A DNA stretch of 64,000 nt from Phytohabitans flavus (GTDB taxonomy: Bacteria > Actinomycetota > Actinomycetes > Mycobacteriales > Micromonosporaceae), in contig NZ_AP022870.1 in assembly GCF_011764545.1 (NCBI RefSeq), positions 6,764,001 through 6,828,000 on the forward strand, given 5' to 3'. Below, piece by piece: positions 24,423 through 33,710 of the stretch. Below the pieces are notes generated by a model. It was not told the origin of the DNA, did no database searches, and saw nothing but the letters and a program-made list of their open reading frames with translations. Numbering within the stretch: position 1 is the first letter of the stretch; every line of letters begins with the position of its first letter. Both the position numbers and the translations under genes were made by a program.

Positions 24423-27400
24423 GGTGCCTCCCCCACGGGCACGGAGTTGACCAGCGCGGCCAGCCCAGCCGCGTCGAGCAGGTCTGCTGGGCGCACCGTC
24501 ACCCCCTCGCGGACATAGTGAAAGGCGGCCCGCACATGTTCGACCGGCACCCCGGCCAGCTCGGCCCACGCCAGGCGGTATGCCGCCAACTGCACCGCCG
24601 CCGCCTGAGCCTCCACACCGGACGGTTGGCGGCCGGTCTTCCAGTCCACCACGTCGTAGCGCCCGCCCGGGTCGGCGAAGATCGCGTCCATCCGCCCGCG
24701 CACGACCACGCCGGCGATAACGGTAGCGAATGGGGCTTCCACCTCGACCGGCGTGCGATCGGCCCACTCGCTCGCCAGAAATCGCTCCTGTAGCTCGGCC
24801 AGCGCCTCGTCCGGCGCCGCGTCCTCGTCCGCGGCGCCGGGCAGCTCGTCGACGTCGAGCAGGCGGCTCGCGCCGAAGCGCTGCTCCAGCCAGAGGTGGA
24901 AGGCGGTGCCCCGGCGCGAGTACGGGTCGGGGCGCGAGGGCATCGGGCGGCGCAGCTGCCGGGCCAGCCCCTGCGGGTCGCGGCGGAGCGTCACGAGCTG
25001 CGAGACCGAGAGGTGGCCGGGCAGCGCGATCTCGGTCGGCTCGTCGCGCCGGGCCAGTCGGTCGCGCTCGGCCAGCAGCATGTCGACCTCGTGCGCCCAC
25101 CCCTGGGCCGGCGGATCCAGGCCGGTCTCCGAATCAGGCGCGGCGTCCTCGACGAGGTCCGACATCAGCTTCCGCACCATCGCCGCCGCCTCGGTCATCG
25201 CCGGACGACGGGGGCCGAGCGGATCCGAGGGCCACTCCGCCGTCGCGACCACCTCGGCGGTCGGGTTGGCCACGTCGGGCGCCGGCTCGGGCTCCCACGC
25301 CACCACCACCCCGCTGCCGGCCAGGCACTGGTCGCGGATCTCGGTGAGGAAGACCGACGGGCCGCGCGCCTTCTTCACCCCCTCGCCCCACCAGTACCCG
25401 GAGCAGAGCAGCAGGCGCCGGGGGCGGGTGACCGCAACATACGCCAGCCGCCGCTCCTCGCGCTCGTCGTGCCCTGCCCACTCCTCGTTGAACGCCTCGA
25501 CCGCGGCGGCCACCGCGCGCTGGTCGGCCGCCTCCTCCAGCGCGAGCCGGGGCAGCCCGTCGGCGTCGCCGCGCAGCGGGAAAGGCAGCACGCCGAGCCC
25601 CTTGAGGTAGTGGTCGGAGGCGCGCACCGGCCCCGGCCACACCCCCTTGGTCAGCCCCGCGACCGCCACGACGTCCCACTCCAGCCCTTTTGCCGCGTGC
25701 GCGGTGAGGATCTGTACCGCGCCCTCGACCACGTCGACCTCACCCGGCGACAGGCCGCGCTCCTCGTCCTCGGCCGCGGCCAGGAAGGCCAGGAAGCCGC
25801 CCAGCGTGCCGCCGTCCGTGTCCCGGGCGAAGCGGGCCGCGACGTCGCCGAGCGCGTCGAGGTGGCCCCGGGCCAGGCCGGCGTCGGCTCCGGCGCGCAC
25901 GGCCACCTCGACGTCGAGGCCAGCGGTGCGCTCGACGTCCGCGATCAGGTCGGGCAGCGGCTGGTCGAGCCGGTGGCGGAGAAGGGCGAGCTCGCGGCCG
26001 TACGTACGGAGGCGGGCATACCCCTCCGCGGAGTAAGACTGTGGTGGCCCGAGGTCGGCCAGCGCCTCGACGAGACTCGACTCGTCGAGGCGGTCAGGCA
26101 CGATCTCCGGCTCGTCCGGCACCGGCGCCAAGCCACGGCGAGCGGCCGCGATGGCCCGCGAGCGGCGGTACACGGCGACGAGGTCGCGCGGCCCGATCCG
26201 CCAGCGCGCACCGGTCAGCAGCCGCAGCAGTGAGGCGCCGTCGGTGGGATCGGCGAGCACCCGCAGCGTGCACACCACGTCGCGCACCTCGGCGGTGTCC
26301 AGGAGCCCACCGAGGCCGACCACCTCGACCGGCACCCCGCGCGCCCGCAGCGCCGCCTCGATCGCCGGGATCTGGCTGCGCAGCCGTACGAGCACGGCGC
26401 TCGTCGGGCGCTGCTCGACCGGGATCTGCTCGGCCAGCGCCTCGGGCAGGCCCGCGGCCGAGCGCCACGCCTTGAGCATGCTGTCCGCGATCCACTCCGC
26501 CTCGGCCGCGAACGACTCCAGCAGTGCACAGTGGACGGCCGCGCCGCCGATCCGCGCGCCCACCCGGGCCGCCGCGGTCAGCTCCGCCACCCGAGCGCCC
26601 GCCGCGCGCAGTGGCGTGGAGAGCGCATTGGCCACGCCGAGCACCTCGGGCCGGTTGCGCCAGCTCGTGGTGAGCGACCGCTCCGCCCCGCCGAACTCCG
26701 TCGAGAACCGCTCCAATGTGCCCGCGCTGGCCCCGCGCCACCCGTAGATGGACTGGCACGGGTCGCCGACCGCGGCCACCGGGTGCCCCTGCCCGCTGAG
26801 CTTGTCTGCCCCGCCGCCGGCGAAAAGGCTCCGGAGCAGCACCACCTGGGCGTGGCTCGTGTCCTGGTACTCGTCGAGCAGCACCACCTTGTAGCGCTCC
26901 CGCTCGATGATGCCGACCTCGGGGTGGTCGCGGGCGACCAGCGCGGCGCGGGCCATCTGGTCGCCGAAGTCCATCGCCTCGAAGTCGTTCTTACGCGCCT
27001 CGTACGCCCGGACGAGCGGCAGCAGCTTGAGCCGCACCTGCTGGCGGGCGAGCGCGTCGCGCACCGGGGCGGCCACCTTGCCCGGCCGCGCCTGGATCTC
27101 GGCGAAGAAGCGTCCGGTCCACGCGGCCAGCTCGTCGGTCGAGACCAGGTGCTCGGACAGCTCGCTGGCGAGCTGTAACACCGCGTCGGTCACAGTGGAC
27201 GGCGCGAAGGGTACGTCGGACATGTCGCCGTTGTAGTTGCGGACGAGCAGGTCGACGATCTGCCAGCGGGACGCCTCGGTGAGCAGCCGCGCGGACGGCT
27301 CGTAGCCGGCGCGCAGCCCATGCTCGACCATCACCCGGGCCGCGTACGAATGGTAGGTGGCCACCGTGGGCTCGCCGGCCAGCAGCTCCTCACGGCCGAG

Positions 27401-27715
27401 CCGGCGCACGAGCTGCCCCAGGCGCGTGCGCACGCGGTGGGCCAGCTCGCCGGCCGCCTTCCGGGTGAACGTGAGGCCGAGCACCTGCTCGGGGCTCGCA
27501 TACCCATTTGCCACCAGCCACAGCACCCGGGCGGCCATCGTCTCCGTCTTGCCCGAGCCGGCGCCGGCGACCACGAGCAGCGGCTCCACCGGCGCCGAGA
27601 TGATCGCCGCCTGCTCCGGCGTCGGCGGGTGCAGGTGCAGCATCGACGCCAGCTCGTGCGGCGTGTACCGGGGGCCGGCGGCCGCGCGCGGGGTGACCGG
27701 GAACAGCTCGATCAC
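24419..27715 (-). CDS. adnB: AdnB-type helicase-nuclease subunit
   Basis: The second subunit of the AdnAB motor-nuclease that resects double-strand breaks in actinobacteria in place of RecBCD/AddAB. It has 1098 residues. Walker A GAGSGKT is at 51-57 (PLLVVAGAGSGKTETMAARV), Walker B in VVLLDEYQDTSHAQ, motif III GDPCQSIYGWRGA, motif VI VAVTRPRRLLL. The C-terminal RecB-like nuclease has GTAFHLWLEQRF, RGRMDAIF and YDVVDWKTGRQPSG with a conserved QLAAYRLAW. GTG 27715 overlaps the adnA stop (GTGA). The order adnA then adnB matches Rv3202c-Rv3201c. Confidence 0.92.
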   Translation of the reverse strand: MIELFPVTPRAAAGPRYTPHELASMLHLHPPTPEQAAIISAPVEPLLVVAGAGSGKTETMAARVLWLVANGYASPEQVLGLTFTRKAAGELAHRVRTRLGQLVRRLGREELLAGEPTVATYHSYAARVMVEHGLRAGYEPSARLLTEASRWQIVDLLVRNYNGDMSDVPFAPSTVTDAVLQLASELSEHLVSTDELAAWTGRFFAEIQARPGKVAAPVRDALARQQVRLKLLPLVRAYEARKNDFEAMDFGDQMARAALVARDHPEVGIIERERYKVVLLDEYQDTSHAQVVLLRSLFAGGGADKLSGQGHPVAAVGDPCQSIYGWRGASAGTLERFSTEFGGAERSLTTSWRNRPEVLGVANALSTPLRAAGARVAELTAAARVGARIGGAAVHCALLESFAAEAEWIADSMLKAWRSAAGLPEALAEQIPVEQRPTSAVLVRLRSQIPAIEAALRARGVPVEVVGLGGLLDTAEVRDVVCTLRVLADPTDGASLLRLLTGARWRIGPRDLVAVYRRSRAIAAARRGLAPVPDEPEIVPDRLDESSLVEALADLGPPQSYSAEGYARLRTYGRELALLRHRLDQPLPDLIADVERTAGLDVEVAVRAGADAGLARGHLDALGDVAARFARDTDGGTLGGFLAFLAAAEDEERGLSPGEVDVVEGAVQILTAHAAKGLEWDVVAVAGLTKGVWPGPVRASDHYLKGLGVLPFPLRGDADGLPRLALEEAADQRAVAAAVEAFNEEWAGHDEREERRLAYVAVTRPRRLLLCSGYWWGEGVKKARGPSVFLTEIRDQCLAGSGVVVAWEPEPAPDVANPTAEVVATAEWPSDPLGPRRPAMTEAAAMVRKLMSDLVEDAAPDSETGLDPPAQGWAHEVDMLLAERDRLARRDEPTEIALPGHLSVSQLVTLRRDPQGLARQLRRPMPSRPDPYSRRGTAFHLWLEQRFGASRLLDVDELPGAADEDAAPDEALAELQERFLASEWADRTPVEVEAPFATVIAGVVVRGRMDAIFADPGGRYDVVDWKTGRQPSGVEAQAAAVQLAAYRLAWAELAGVPVEHVRAAFHYVREGVTVRPADLLDAAGLAALVNSVPVGEAP

Positions 27716-30700
27716 GGCTCCACCACCTGCCGCCCCTTGCCGGAGATCGGGCAGCTGGTGCGCACCGGACACACCCGGCACCGCGAGTTGGCCACGGCGT
27801 GGAACGTGGAGGCCGCCATCGTCTCGGCCGTACGTCGGACAAGAGCGCCGGCCCAGCCCGACTCCTCGCCCTCGCCGAGCGCGGCCTGACCCTGCTCCTT
27901 GGCCTCCTTTGTGGTGGTGCCGAGGTGCACCAGCGCGGCGCCGCCGGACTCGTCGCCGTGCTCCTCGAACGCTCCCGCCTCGACGGCCGCCTGGTATGCC
28001 GCGAGCTGCGGGTGCTCGGCCATCTCCGCCTCGGTCACGGTCGCGGTCTTGCCGGTCTTGAGGTCGATCACCACGAGCCGGCCGGACTCGTCGGTCTCCA
28101 GCCGGTCGACCCGGCCGGTGAGATCGATCGGGCGCAACGGGTCTGCCAGCCGTACCGCGAACTCCTGCTCGATCGCGAGCAGCCGCCGCGGGTTGGTGGC
28201 CAGCCAGCGCAGCAGCTTGTCCACCATGGACTCGGCGCGCGCCTGCTCGGTACCGGCCAGCCAGCGGGCGGCCAGCTCGATCGCGTCGAACCGCCCGTTG
28301 ATGTACTCCACCAGCCGCTCGCGGTCGACGGTCGCGTCTTCGGCCAGCATCGCCGCGGCGTGCACGAGGTTGCCCACGCCCTGGGCCGGGCCGGGCGGCG
28401 CGCCGCCGCCGTGCCGCTCCAGCAGCCAGCGCAGGCTGCACCGCAGCGCGCTCTCCATCGTGGACGGTGTGACCTTCACCGGCTCGCCCTCGTCGACAAG
28501 CGGCCGGTCGTCGGAGAGCTCGCGCAGCCCCCACCAGTCGTGCGGGTGGGCGCCGGGCACGCCGGCGAGGGCAAGGCGGGCCAGCTCGGCGGCTGCCGCG
28601 CGCTTGCGCGCCGCAGGGGCGGCCGGGTCGATGACGGCGGTACGCAACTCGGCCACCAGCGCGGGCAGGGTGAGCGCCCGGGGTAGCCGCCCGACCGGCA
28701 GCTCGACCGGGTCCGGCGCCTCCGCGGTGTCCACTTCGGACTCGGGCAGCAGCTCGCTCAGGAAGCGGCTGGGCTGCTCCTCGTGATCCGCGCCGCCGAC
28801 CGCCGCCGACGCCACCGCCGTCACCAGCAGCCGCCGCCGGGCGCGGGTAGCGGCCACGTAGAACAGCCGCCGCTCCTCGTCGAGCAGCGCGGACGTCTGC
28901 CCCACCAGTGATGCGGCGACCCCGGTGCCGTCGGCCCTCCCGGACAGCACGTCGACAAGCCGCTCGGAGCCGAGCAGGCTGCCGCGCAGGCGCAGGTCCG
29001 GCCAGATCCCCTCCTGCACGCCGGCGACGACCACGACGTCCCACTCCAGGCCCTTTGCCGCGTGCGCGGTAAGCAGCCGCACCGCCTGGCCGCGGTCGGC
29101 GCTTGGCGCGATCGTGTCGGCTGGCAGCTGCTGGCCGAACACATGGTCGAGGAAGACCTCGGTGCGCGCGCCAGGCAGCCGGTCGACGAAGCGGGCCGCG
29201 GTGTCGAAGAGCGCCACGATCGCGTCGAGGTCACGGTCGGCCGCAACCCCGCGCCACTGAAGGCCACGCTCCTCGCCCGGATCGCCGACCGGCCCGCTCC
29301 GGGCGGTCAGTCCATACCACCGCTCGGCCATGCCGCTGGCCCGCCACACCGCCCACAGCACGTCCTCGACCGTGGCGCCGGGCGCGGCGGCCGCCTTTCG
29401 GGCGGTGGCCAGCAGGCTCGCGATGGACTTGGCGGCCGCGGCCCACCGCCGCTCGATCGCGGCCAGCTCGGCAGGCTCTTGCAGGGCGTCCACAAGCAGC
29501 TCACCGGAGGGACGCGGATCACCGGCGGCCAGCGCGAGCGCCCGCAGCCCTTGCCGCAGCCGCCGCTCGCCGAGCGGGTCGATGCCGCCCAGCGGTGAGT
29601 GCAGCAGCGCGATCGCCGCCTCCTCGTCAAGCCGCTCGGGCTCCAGCGAGCACCGCAGGAGCAGCAGGAACGGCGCCACCGCCGGCTGAAGGTGCAGCGG
29701 CAGGTCTTCGGCCTGGGTCACGGTCGGGATGCCGGCGCCGTGCAGGGCGCGCTGGAGCGGCGCCAGCTGGAGGTGGGTGGAGCGGACCAGCACGGCCATC
29801 CGCGACCAGGGCACCCCGTCGAGCAGGTGGGCCTGGCGGAGGATGTGTGCCACATACCCCGACTCGCTTGTGCCGGAGCGGAAGGTCCGCACCTCGACGG
29901 CGGCCGTGACGTCGGCGGCGGGGGCCTGCCGGCGGTGGCCCGACGGGCCGCGGAGCCGACGCGCGAGGCGCCCGGTCGCCGCGAGCAGCTCACCGCCGGT
30001 GCGGTAGCTGGTCTGGAGCGTGACGGTCGGCGCCACCGCGCCGGACACGGTGCGGAAGCGATGGGTGAAAGTGCCGATGCCGGCCGGGTCGGCGCCACGG
30101 AAGGCGAACGTGGACGAGTCCGGATCGGCGAAGGCCACCAGCGGCTTGCCCCCACCGGCCACAAGGGACAGCAGGTCGACCTGGGCCGGGTCGGTGTCGG
30201 CGAGCTCGTCGACGTACACATACGCCAGCCGCGCCCGCTCCGCCTCCAGCAGCTCGGGGTCGTCGGCGAACATCCCGGCGGCGGCGCGGATCAGCTCGGC
30301 CGGGTCGAAGCCGACCGAGCCTCGGGTGGTGGCGTCCCGGAGGGCTAGCACCGCCACGTACTCCCGGAGGAAGCTCGCGGCCGCCGGCCAGTCAGGCCGC
30401 GCCAACCGCTCGCCCAGCTCGGCGAGGTGGGCCGGGGTGACACCGCGCTCGGCGGCGCGCTGCAAGAGGTCGCGCAGCTGCTGGGCGAACGCCCGCGTGG
30501 GCAATGCCGGACGCAGCCCGGGCGGCCACCTCTCCTCGGCCTCCACGAGGAGCTCGCGGATGATCAGGTCCTGCTCGGGACCGGTGAGCAGCCGGGGCGA
30601 GGGCTCACCGCGGTCGGCGGCGGCGCGGCGGAGCAGGCCGAACGCATACGCATGGAAGGTGCGCACGAGCGGCTCGTGCACGACCCGGCCGGCACCCGCC

Positions 30701-30966
30701 ACCCGCGCCTCGATGCGCTCGCGCAGAGACGTGGCCGAGCGGCGGCCGAACGTCAGGACCAGGATCCGCTCAGGGTCGGTGCCCGCCTCGACCCGGGCCG
30801 CGACAGCCTCGACAAGCGTGCCGGTCTTGCCAGTGCCCGGCCCGCCCACCACAAGCAACGGCCCGTCGGTGTGTCCGACGACGTGCCCCTGCAACGGGTC
30901 TTGAAGCCGCTCCGGCACGGCCTCCGCCGGCCGGCGGACCAACCGGTACGCCTGCACGCCGCTCAT
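27712..30966 (-). CDS. adnA: AdnA-type helicase-nuclease subunit
   Basis: The first subunit of AdnAB, 1084 residues. Walker A GPGTGKT is at 42-48 and Walker B around YVYVDELADTDPAQ. Later come LLTAHAAKGLEWDVVVVAG and FYVAATRARRRLLV. The nuclease domain has GNLVHAAAML, TGRVDRLE, VVIDLKTGKTATV and HPQLAAYQ. A cysteine near residue 850 (ALRCSLRWLLE) and C1063, C1066, C1072 (CRVCPVRTSC) match the AddB-type 4Fe-4S cluster pattern. It starts at ATG 30966 and overlaps adnB by four bases. No frameshift is seen in this 6.5-kb pair, unlike neighbours. Confidence 0.92.
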   Translation of the reverse strand: MSGVQAYRLVRRPAEAVPERLQDPLQGHVVGHTDGPLLVVGGPGTGKTGTLVEAVAARVEAGTDPERILVLTFGRRSATSLRERIEARVAGAGRVVHEPLVRTFHAYAFGLLRRAAADRGEPSPRLLTGPEQDLIIRELLVEAEERWPPGLRPALPTRAFAQQLRDLLQRAAERGVTPAHLAELGERLARPDWPAAASFLREYVAVLALRDATTRGSVGFDPAELIRAAAGMFADDPELLEAERARLAYVYVDELADTDPAQVDLLSLVAGGGKPLVAFADPDSSTFAFRGADPAGIGTFTHRFRTVSGAVAPTVTLQTSYRTGGELLAATGRLARRLRGPSGHRRQAPAADVTAAVEVRTFRSGTSESGYVAHILRQAHLLDGVPWSRMAVLVRSTHLQLAPLQRALHGAGIPTVTQAEDLPLHLQPAVAPFLLLLRCSLEPERLDEEAAIALLHSPLGGIDPLGERRLRQGLRALALAAGDPRPSGELLVDALQEPAELAAIERRWAAAAKSIASLLATARKAAAAPGATVEDVLWAVWRASGMAERWYGLTARSGPVGDPGEERGLQWRGVAADRDLDAIVALFDTAARFVDRLPGARTEVFLDHVFGQQLPADTIAPSADRGQAVRLLTAHAAKGLEWDVVVVAGVQEGIWPDLRLRGSLLGSERLVDVLSGRADGTGVAASLVGQTSALLDEERRLFYVAATRARRRLLVTAVASAAVGGADHEEQPSRFLSELLPESEVDTAEAPDPVELPVGRLPRALTLPALVAELRTAVIDPAAPAARKRAAAAELARLALAGVPGAHPHDWWGLRELSDDRPLVDEGEPVKVTPSTMESALRCSLRWLLERHGGGAPPGPAQGVGNLVHAAAMLAEDATVDRERLVEYINGRFDAIELAARWLAGTEQARAESMVDKLLRWLATNPRRLLAIEQEFAVRLADPLRPIDLTGRVDRLETDESGRLVVIDLKTGKTATVTEAEMAEHPQLAAYQAAVEAGAFEEHGDESGGAALVHLGTTTKEAKEQGQAALGEGEESGWAGALVRRTAETMAASTFHAVANSRCRVCPVRTSCPISGKGRQVVEP

Positions 30967-30990
30967 CGAACCACGGCCGTACGACAGCGG

Positions 30991-31536
30991 TTATTCCAGG
31001 CGCGCCTCGATCTCCTCCAGCGCGGCGGGCACCGACTCCGCGACGATCAGCAGGTCGAGCGCGTCCGAACGGACGAACGAGGTCTCGGCCAAGCCGCGCA
31101 GCCACGCCACAAGTCCCGTGTAGAAGCCGTCCTGGTCGACGATCGCTACAGGCTTGCGGTGCAGGCCGAGCATCGCCGTGGTCCAAACCTCGAAGAGCTC
31201 GTCCAGAGTGCCGAGTCCACCTGGGAGGGTGAGGAACGCGTCCGACTTTTCGATCATCAGCGCCTTGCGGCCGAGCATGTCGTCGGTGACCAGCAGCTCG
31301 TCAGAGGCGGTGTCCGCGATCTCGCGGTCGACGAGCGCCTGCGGGATGACGCCGAGCGTGTACGCCCCGCCGGCCCGCGCGCCGTCCGCCACCGCGCCCA
31401 TCATGCCGACGCAGCCGCCGCCGGACACGAGCGTGTGGCCGCGTCGCGCGATCTCCCGGCCGGTGGCGTCGGCGAGGTCCAGCCACCGCTGCTCAAGCCG
31501 TCGGGACGACGCGCAGAAGACACAGATCGCCGCCAC
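30991..31536 (-). CDS. LOG-family protein (TIGR00730), short form
   Basis: A 181-residue LOG-family protein; characterised members are cytokinin nucleoside-monophosphate phosphoribohydrolases that release adenine-type bases. PGGLGTLDE is at 105-113, with the catalytic Arg90 in GRKALMIEK and Glu113. The nucleotide loop is SGGGCVGMMGAVADGA. GTG 31536 lies one base after the stop of the second LOG gene, so the two are co-translated. In bacteria without cytokinin signalling the true substrate is uncertain. Confidence 0.87.
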   Translation of the reverse strand: MAAICVFCASSRRLEQRWLDLADATGREIARRGHTLVSGGGCVGMMGAVADGARAGGAYTLGVIPQALVDREIADTASDELLVTDDMLGRKALMIEKSDAFLTLPGGLGTLDELFEVWTTAMLGLHRKPVAIVDQDGFYTGLVAWLRGLAETSFVRSDALDLLIVAESVPAALEEIEARLE

Positions 31537-31537
31537 G

Positions 31538-32359
31538 TCAGGCCTCCGCCGACTTGGCCTCGGCCTGTGCGACCGCGGCATCCTTCAGGGCCTCCTGCTC
31601 GGCGGCGAGCGCGGCGTCAGCGTCGATGATGTGCTGCACCGCCTCGTCGACGTCGTCGGTCACGCACATGAGCTCGAGGTCGGCCGGGCTGATCTTGCTC
31701 TCCACCGCCATCGTGCCGCGCAGCCAGTCGAGCAGCCCGCTCCAGTACGTCGATCCCATCAGTACGACCGGGAAGCGGGTCACCTTGCCGGTCTGCACCA
31801 GCGTCAGCGCCTCGAAAAGCTCGTCCATGGTGCCGAAGCCGCCCGGCAGCACGACGAACGCCTGGGCGTACTTCACGAACATCGTCTTCCGCGCGAAGAA
31901 GTACCGGAAGTCGATGCCCATGTCGACCCACTCGTTGATGCCCTGCTCGAACGGCAGCTCGATGCCAAGCCCCACCGAGAGCCCGCCCGCCTCGTTGGCT
32001 CCCCGGTTGGCCGCTTCCATCACACCCGGCCCGCCGCCGGTGATCACCGCGTATCCGGCCCGGGCCAGCGCCCCACCCAGCTGCCGGGCGAGCTCGCACT
32101 CCGGGCTGTCCGGCTTACTCCGCGCCGAGCCGAAGACACTGACCGCCGGAGGGAGGTCGGCGAGCGTGTCAAAACCCTCGACAAACTCGGACAGAATCCG
32201 CAACGCCCGCCAGGCGTCCTTCGTTTTCCACTCAGCACGCTGGCGCGAGTCGAGGAGCCGCTCATCGGCAGTACTCCCTGGAATGGCCTCACGACGTAAA
32301 GTGACGGCCCCACGGTGGCGCTCCGGGCCGGGAATGCGGCCACGGTTTATGTGGTTCAT
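31538..32359 (-). CDS. LOG-family protein (TIGR00730), long form
   Basis: A 273-residue LOG-family member with an N-terminal extension of ~70 residues (RLLDSRQRAEWKTKDAWRALR). Motifs are VSVFGSARSKPD, ITGGGPGVMEAANRGANEAGG, the catalytic ARKTMFVKYAQ and PGGFGTMDELFEAL. The C-terminal ~30 residues are alanine- and glutamate-rich (AEQEALKDAAVAQAEAK), probably a helix. It is the first gene of a two-gene LOG operon. The nearby divergent dapE/dapD genes match the mycobacterial Rv1201c-Rv1205 neighbourhood as I recall it. Confidence 0.85.
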   Translation of the reverse strand: MNHINRGRIPGPERHRGAVTLRREAIPGSTADERLLDSRQRAEWKTKDAWRALRILSEFVEGFDTLADLPPAVSVFGSARSKPDSPECELARQLGGALARAGYAVITGGGPGVMEAANRGANEAGGLSVGLGIELPFEQGINEWVDMGIDFRYFFARKTMFVKYAQAFVVLPGGFGTMDELFEALTLVQTGKVTRFPVVLMGSTYWSGLLDWLRGTMAVESKISPADLELMCVTDDVDEAVQHIIDADAALAAEQEALKDAAVAQAEAKSAEA

Positions 32360-32473
32360 GGGATCAACCGTAGTGGTCCGAGACTCGTAGTTACTGGTGC
32401 AACCAAACGCGCGCGACCAGCGTCTTAGCTAACACATACTGGGTATCCACGGAACGGGGAGGGGACGACCGTG

Positions 32474-32614
32474 ATGACCCGAAACGAGTTGATCCGGCTG
32501 CGTCGGCAGATGCAGCGGCGGATCCAGGACGTCGTGGCGGAGCGACGTTCGGCGGCCAACCAGCGCGCCGGCACGTCGGTCGACAAGGAGGCGTCGGCGT
32601 CGAAGGTGGGCTGA
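32474..32614 (+). CDS. 46-aa arginine-rich ORF
   Basis: This short ORF reads MTRNELIRLRRQMQRRIQDVV and ends SVDKEASASKVG. A strong GGGGAGGGG ribosome binding site lies about 8 bases upstream of the start. An overlapping GTG one codon earlier is an alternative start. It is highly basic and likely helical, with an Arg/Gln heptad-like pattern in the first 25 residues. It is alone between the divergent LOG operon and the convergent dapE. I know no family. The ribosome site makes a real gene more likely than chance. Confidence 0.6.
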   Translation: MTRNELIRLRRQMQRRIQDVVAERRSAANQRAGTSVDKEASASKVG

Positions 32615-32620
32615 GGCCGC

Positions 32621-33687
32621 CTAGCTGAGCCAGCGGTGCAGCGTGGCGGCGCCGTCGCGGATCTTGCCGATCTCGACGTGCTCGTCCGGTGCGTGCGCCA
32701 GGTTGGGGTCGCCGGGGCCGAAGTTCAGCGCCGGAATCCCGAGTGCGGCGAAGCGCGCCACGTCGGTCCAGCCCAGCTTGGCCACGGGCGCCTCGCCGAC
32801 CGCCGCCACAAACTCCCGCGCGGGGCCGCGGAGAGACCGGGCAGCGCACCGGGCGCCGAGTCGAGCACCTCGATCTCAAAGCCGTTGAAGACCTCACGCA
32901 CGTGCGCGAGCGCGTCGGCCTCGCTCCGGTCCGGCGCGGACCGGTAGTTGATTTCGACCTCGCACAAGTCGGGTATCACGTTGCCGGCCACGCCACCGAG
33001 GATGCGTACCGCGTTGAGCCCTTCCCGGTACGTGCAGCCGTCGATCGACACGGTCCGCGGCTCGTACGCCTGGAGCCGTCTCAGCACTTCGCCAGCGGCG
33101 TGGATCGCGTTGATCCCCCGCCACGAGCGCGCCGAGTGGGCCCGCCGACCATTGGTGCGGACGATCGCCCGCATCGTGCCCTGGCAGCCCGCCTCGACCA
33201 CGCCGTACGTCGGCTCGAGCAACACCGCGAAGTCGGCCGAGAGCCAGTCCGGATGTGCGTTGGCGACAAGGTTGAGGCCGTTGTACTGGGAGTCGACCTC
33301 CTCGGCCTCGTAGAAGAAGTACGTCACGTCGAACCGCGGGTCGGGCACCGTCACGGCCAGGTGCAGTGCGAACGCCACCCCCGACTTCATGTCCGAGGTC
33401 CCGCAGCCGTAGATGAGGTCGCCCTGGATCGTGGCCGGGAAGTTGCGGTTGAGCGGGACGGTGTCGAGGTGACCGGCGAGCACGACCCGCTGCGCCCGGC
33501 CGAGGTCGGTACGCGCCATCACTGTGTTGCCGTACCGCCGCACCGATAGGTGGGGCGACGACCGGAGTACCTCCTCCACGCAGTCGGCGATCTCCTTTTC
33601 GTGGAGGGAGACCGACTCGATGTCGACCAGCGCGCGGGTTAGCGCGACCGGGTCGGCCATGACGTCGGGGGTCAGGGGGTTCGCCAT
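32621..33687 (-). CDS. dapE: Succinyl-diaminopimelate desuccinylase (one suspected frameshift)
   Basis: M20-family dinuclear zinc amidohydrolase that removes succinate in the DAP/lysine pathway. Metal ligands lie in VVLAGHLDTVP, YGCGTSDMKSG and YEAEEVDSQYNG; the C-terminal ligand is in the HAPDEHVEI region. The frame breaks at the C run 32815-32817. One added G gives SAAPRGEFVAAVGEAPVAKLGW and a 355-residue protein. The start is ATG 33687 (MANPLTPDVMADPVALTRALV); GTG 33696 is possible. It is divergent from dapD by 23 bp, so the two share a promoter region. Confidence 0.88.
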
Positions 33688-33710
33688 GTCAGGCACGGTA
33701 CCTTTTCGTC

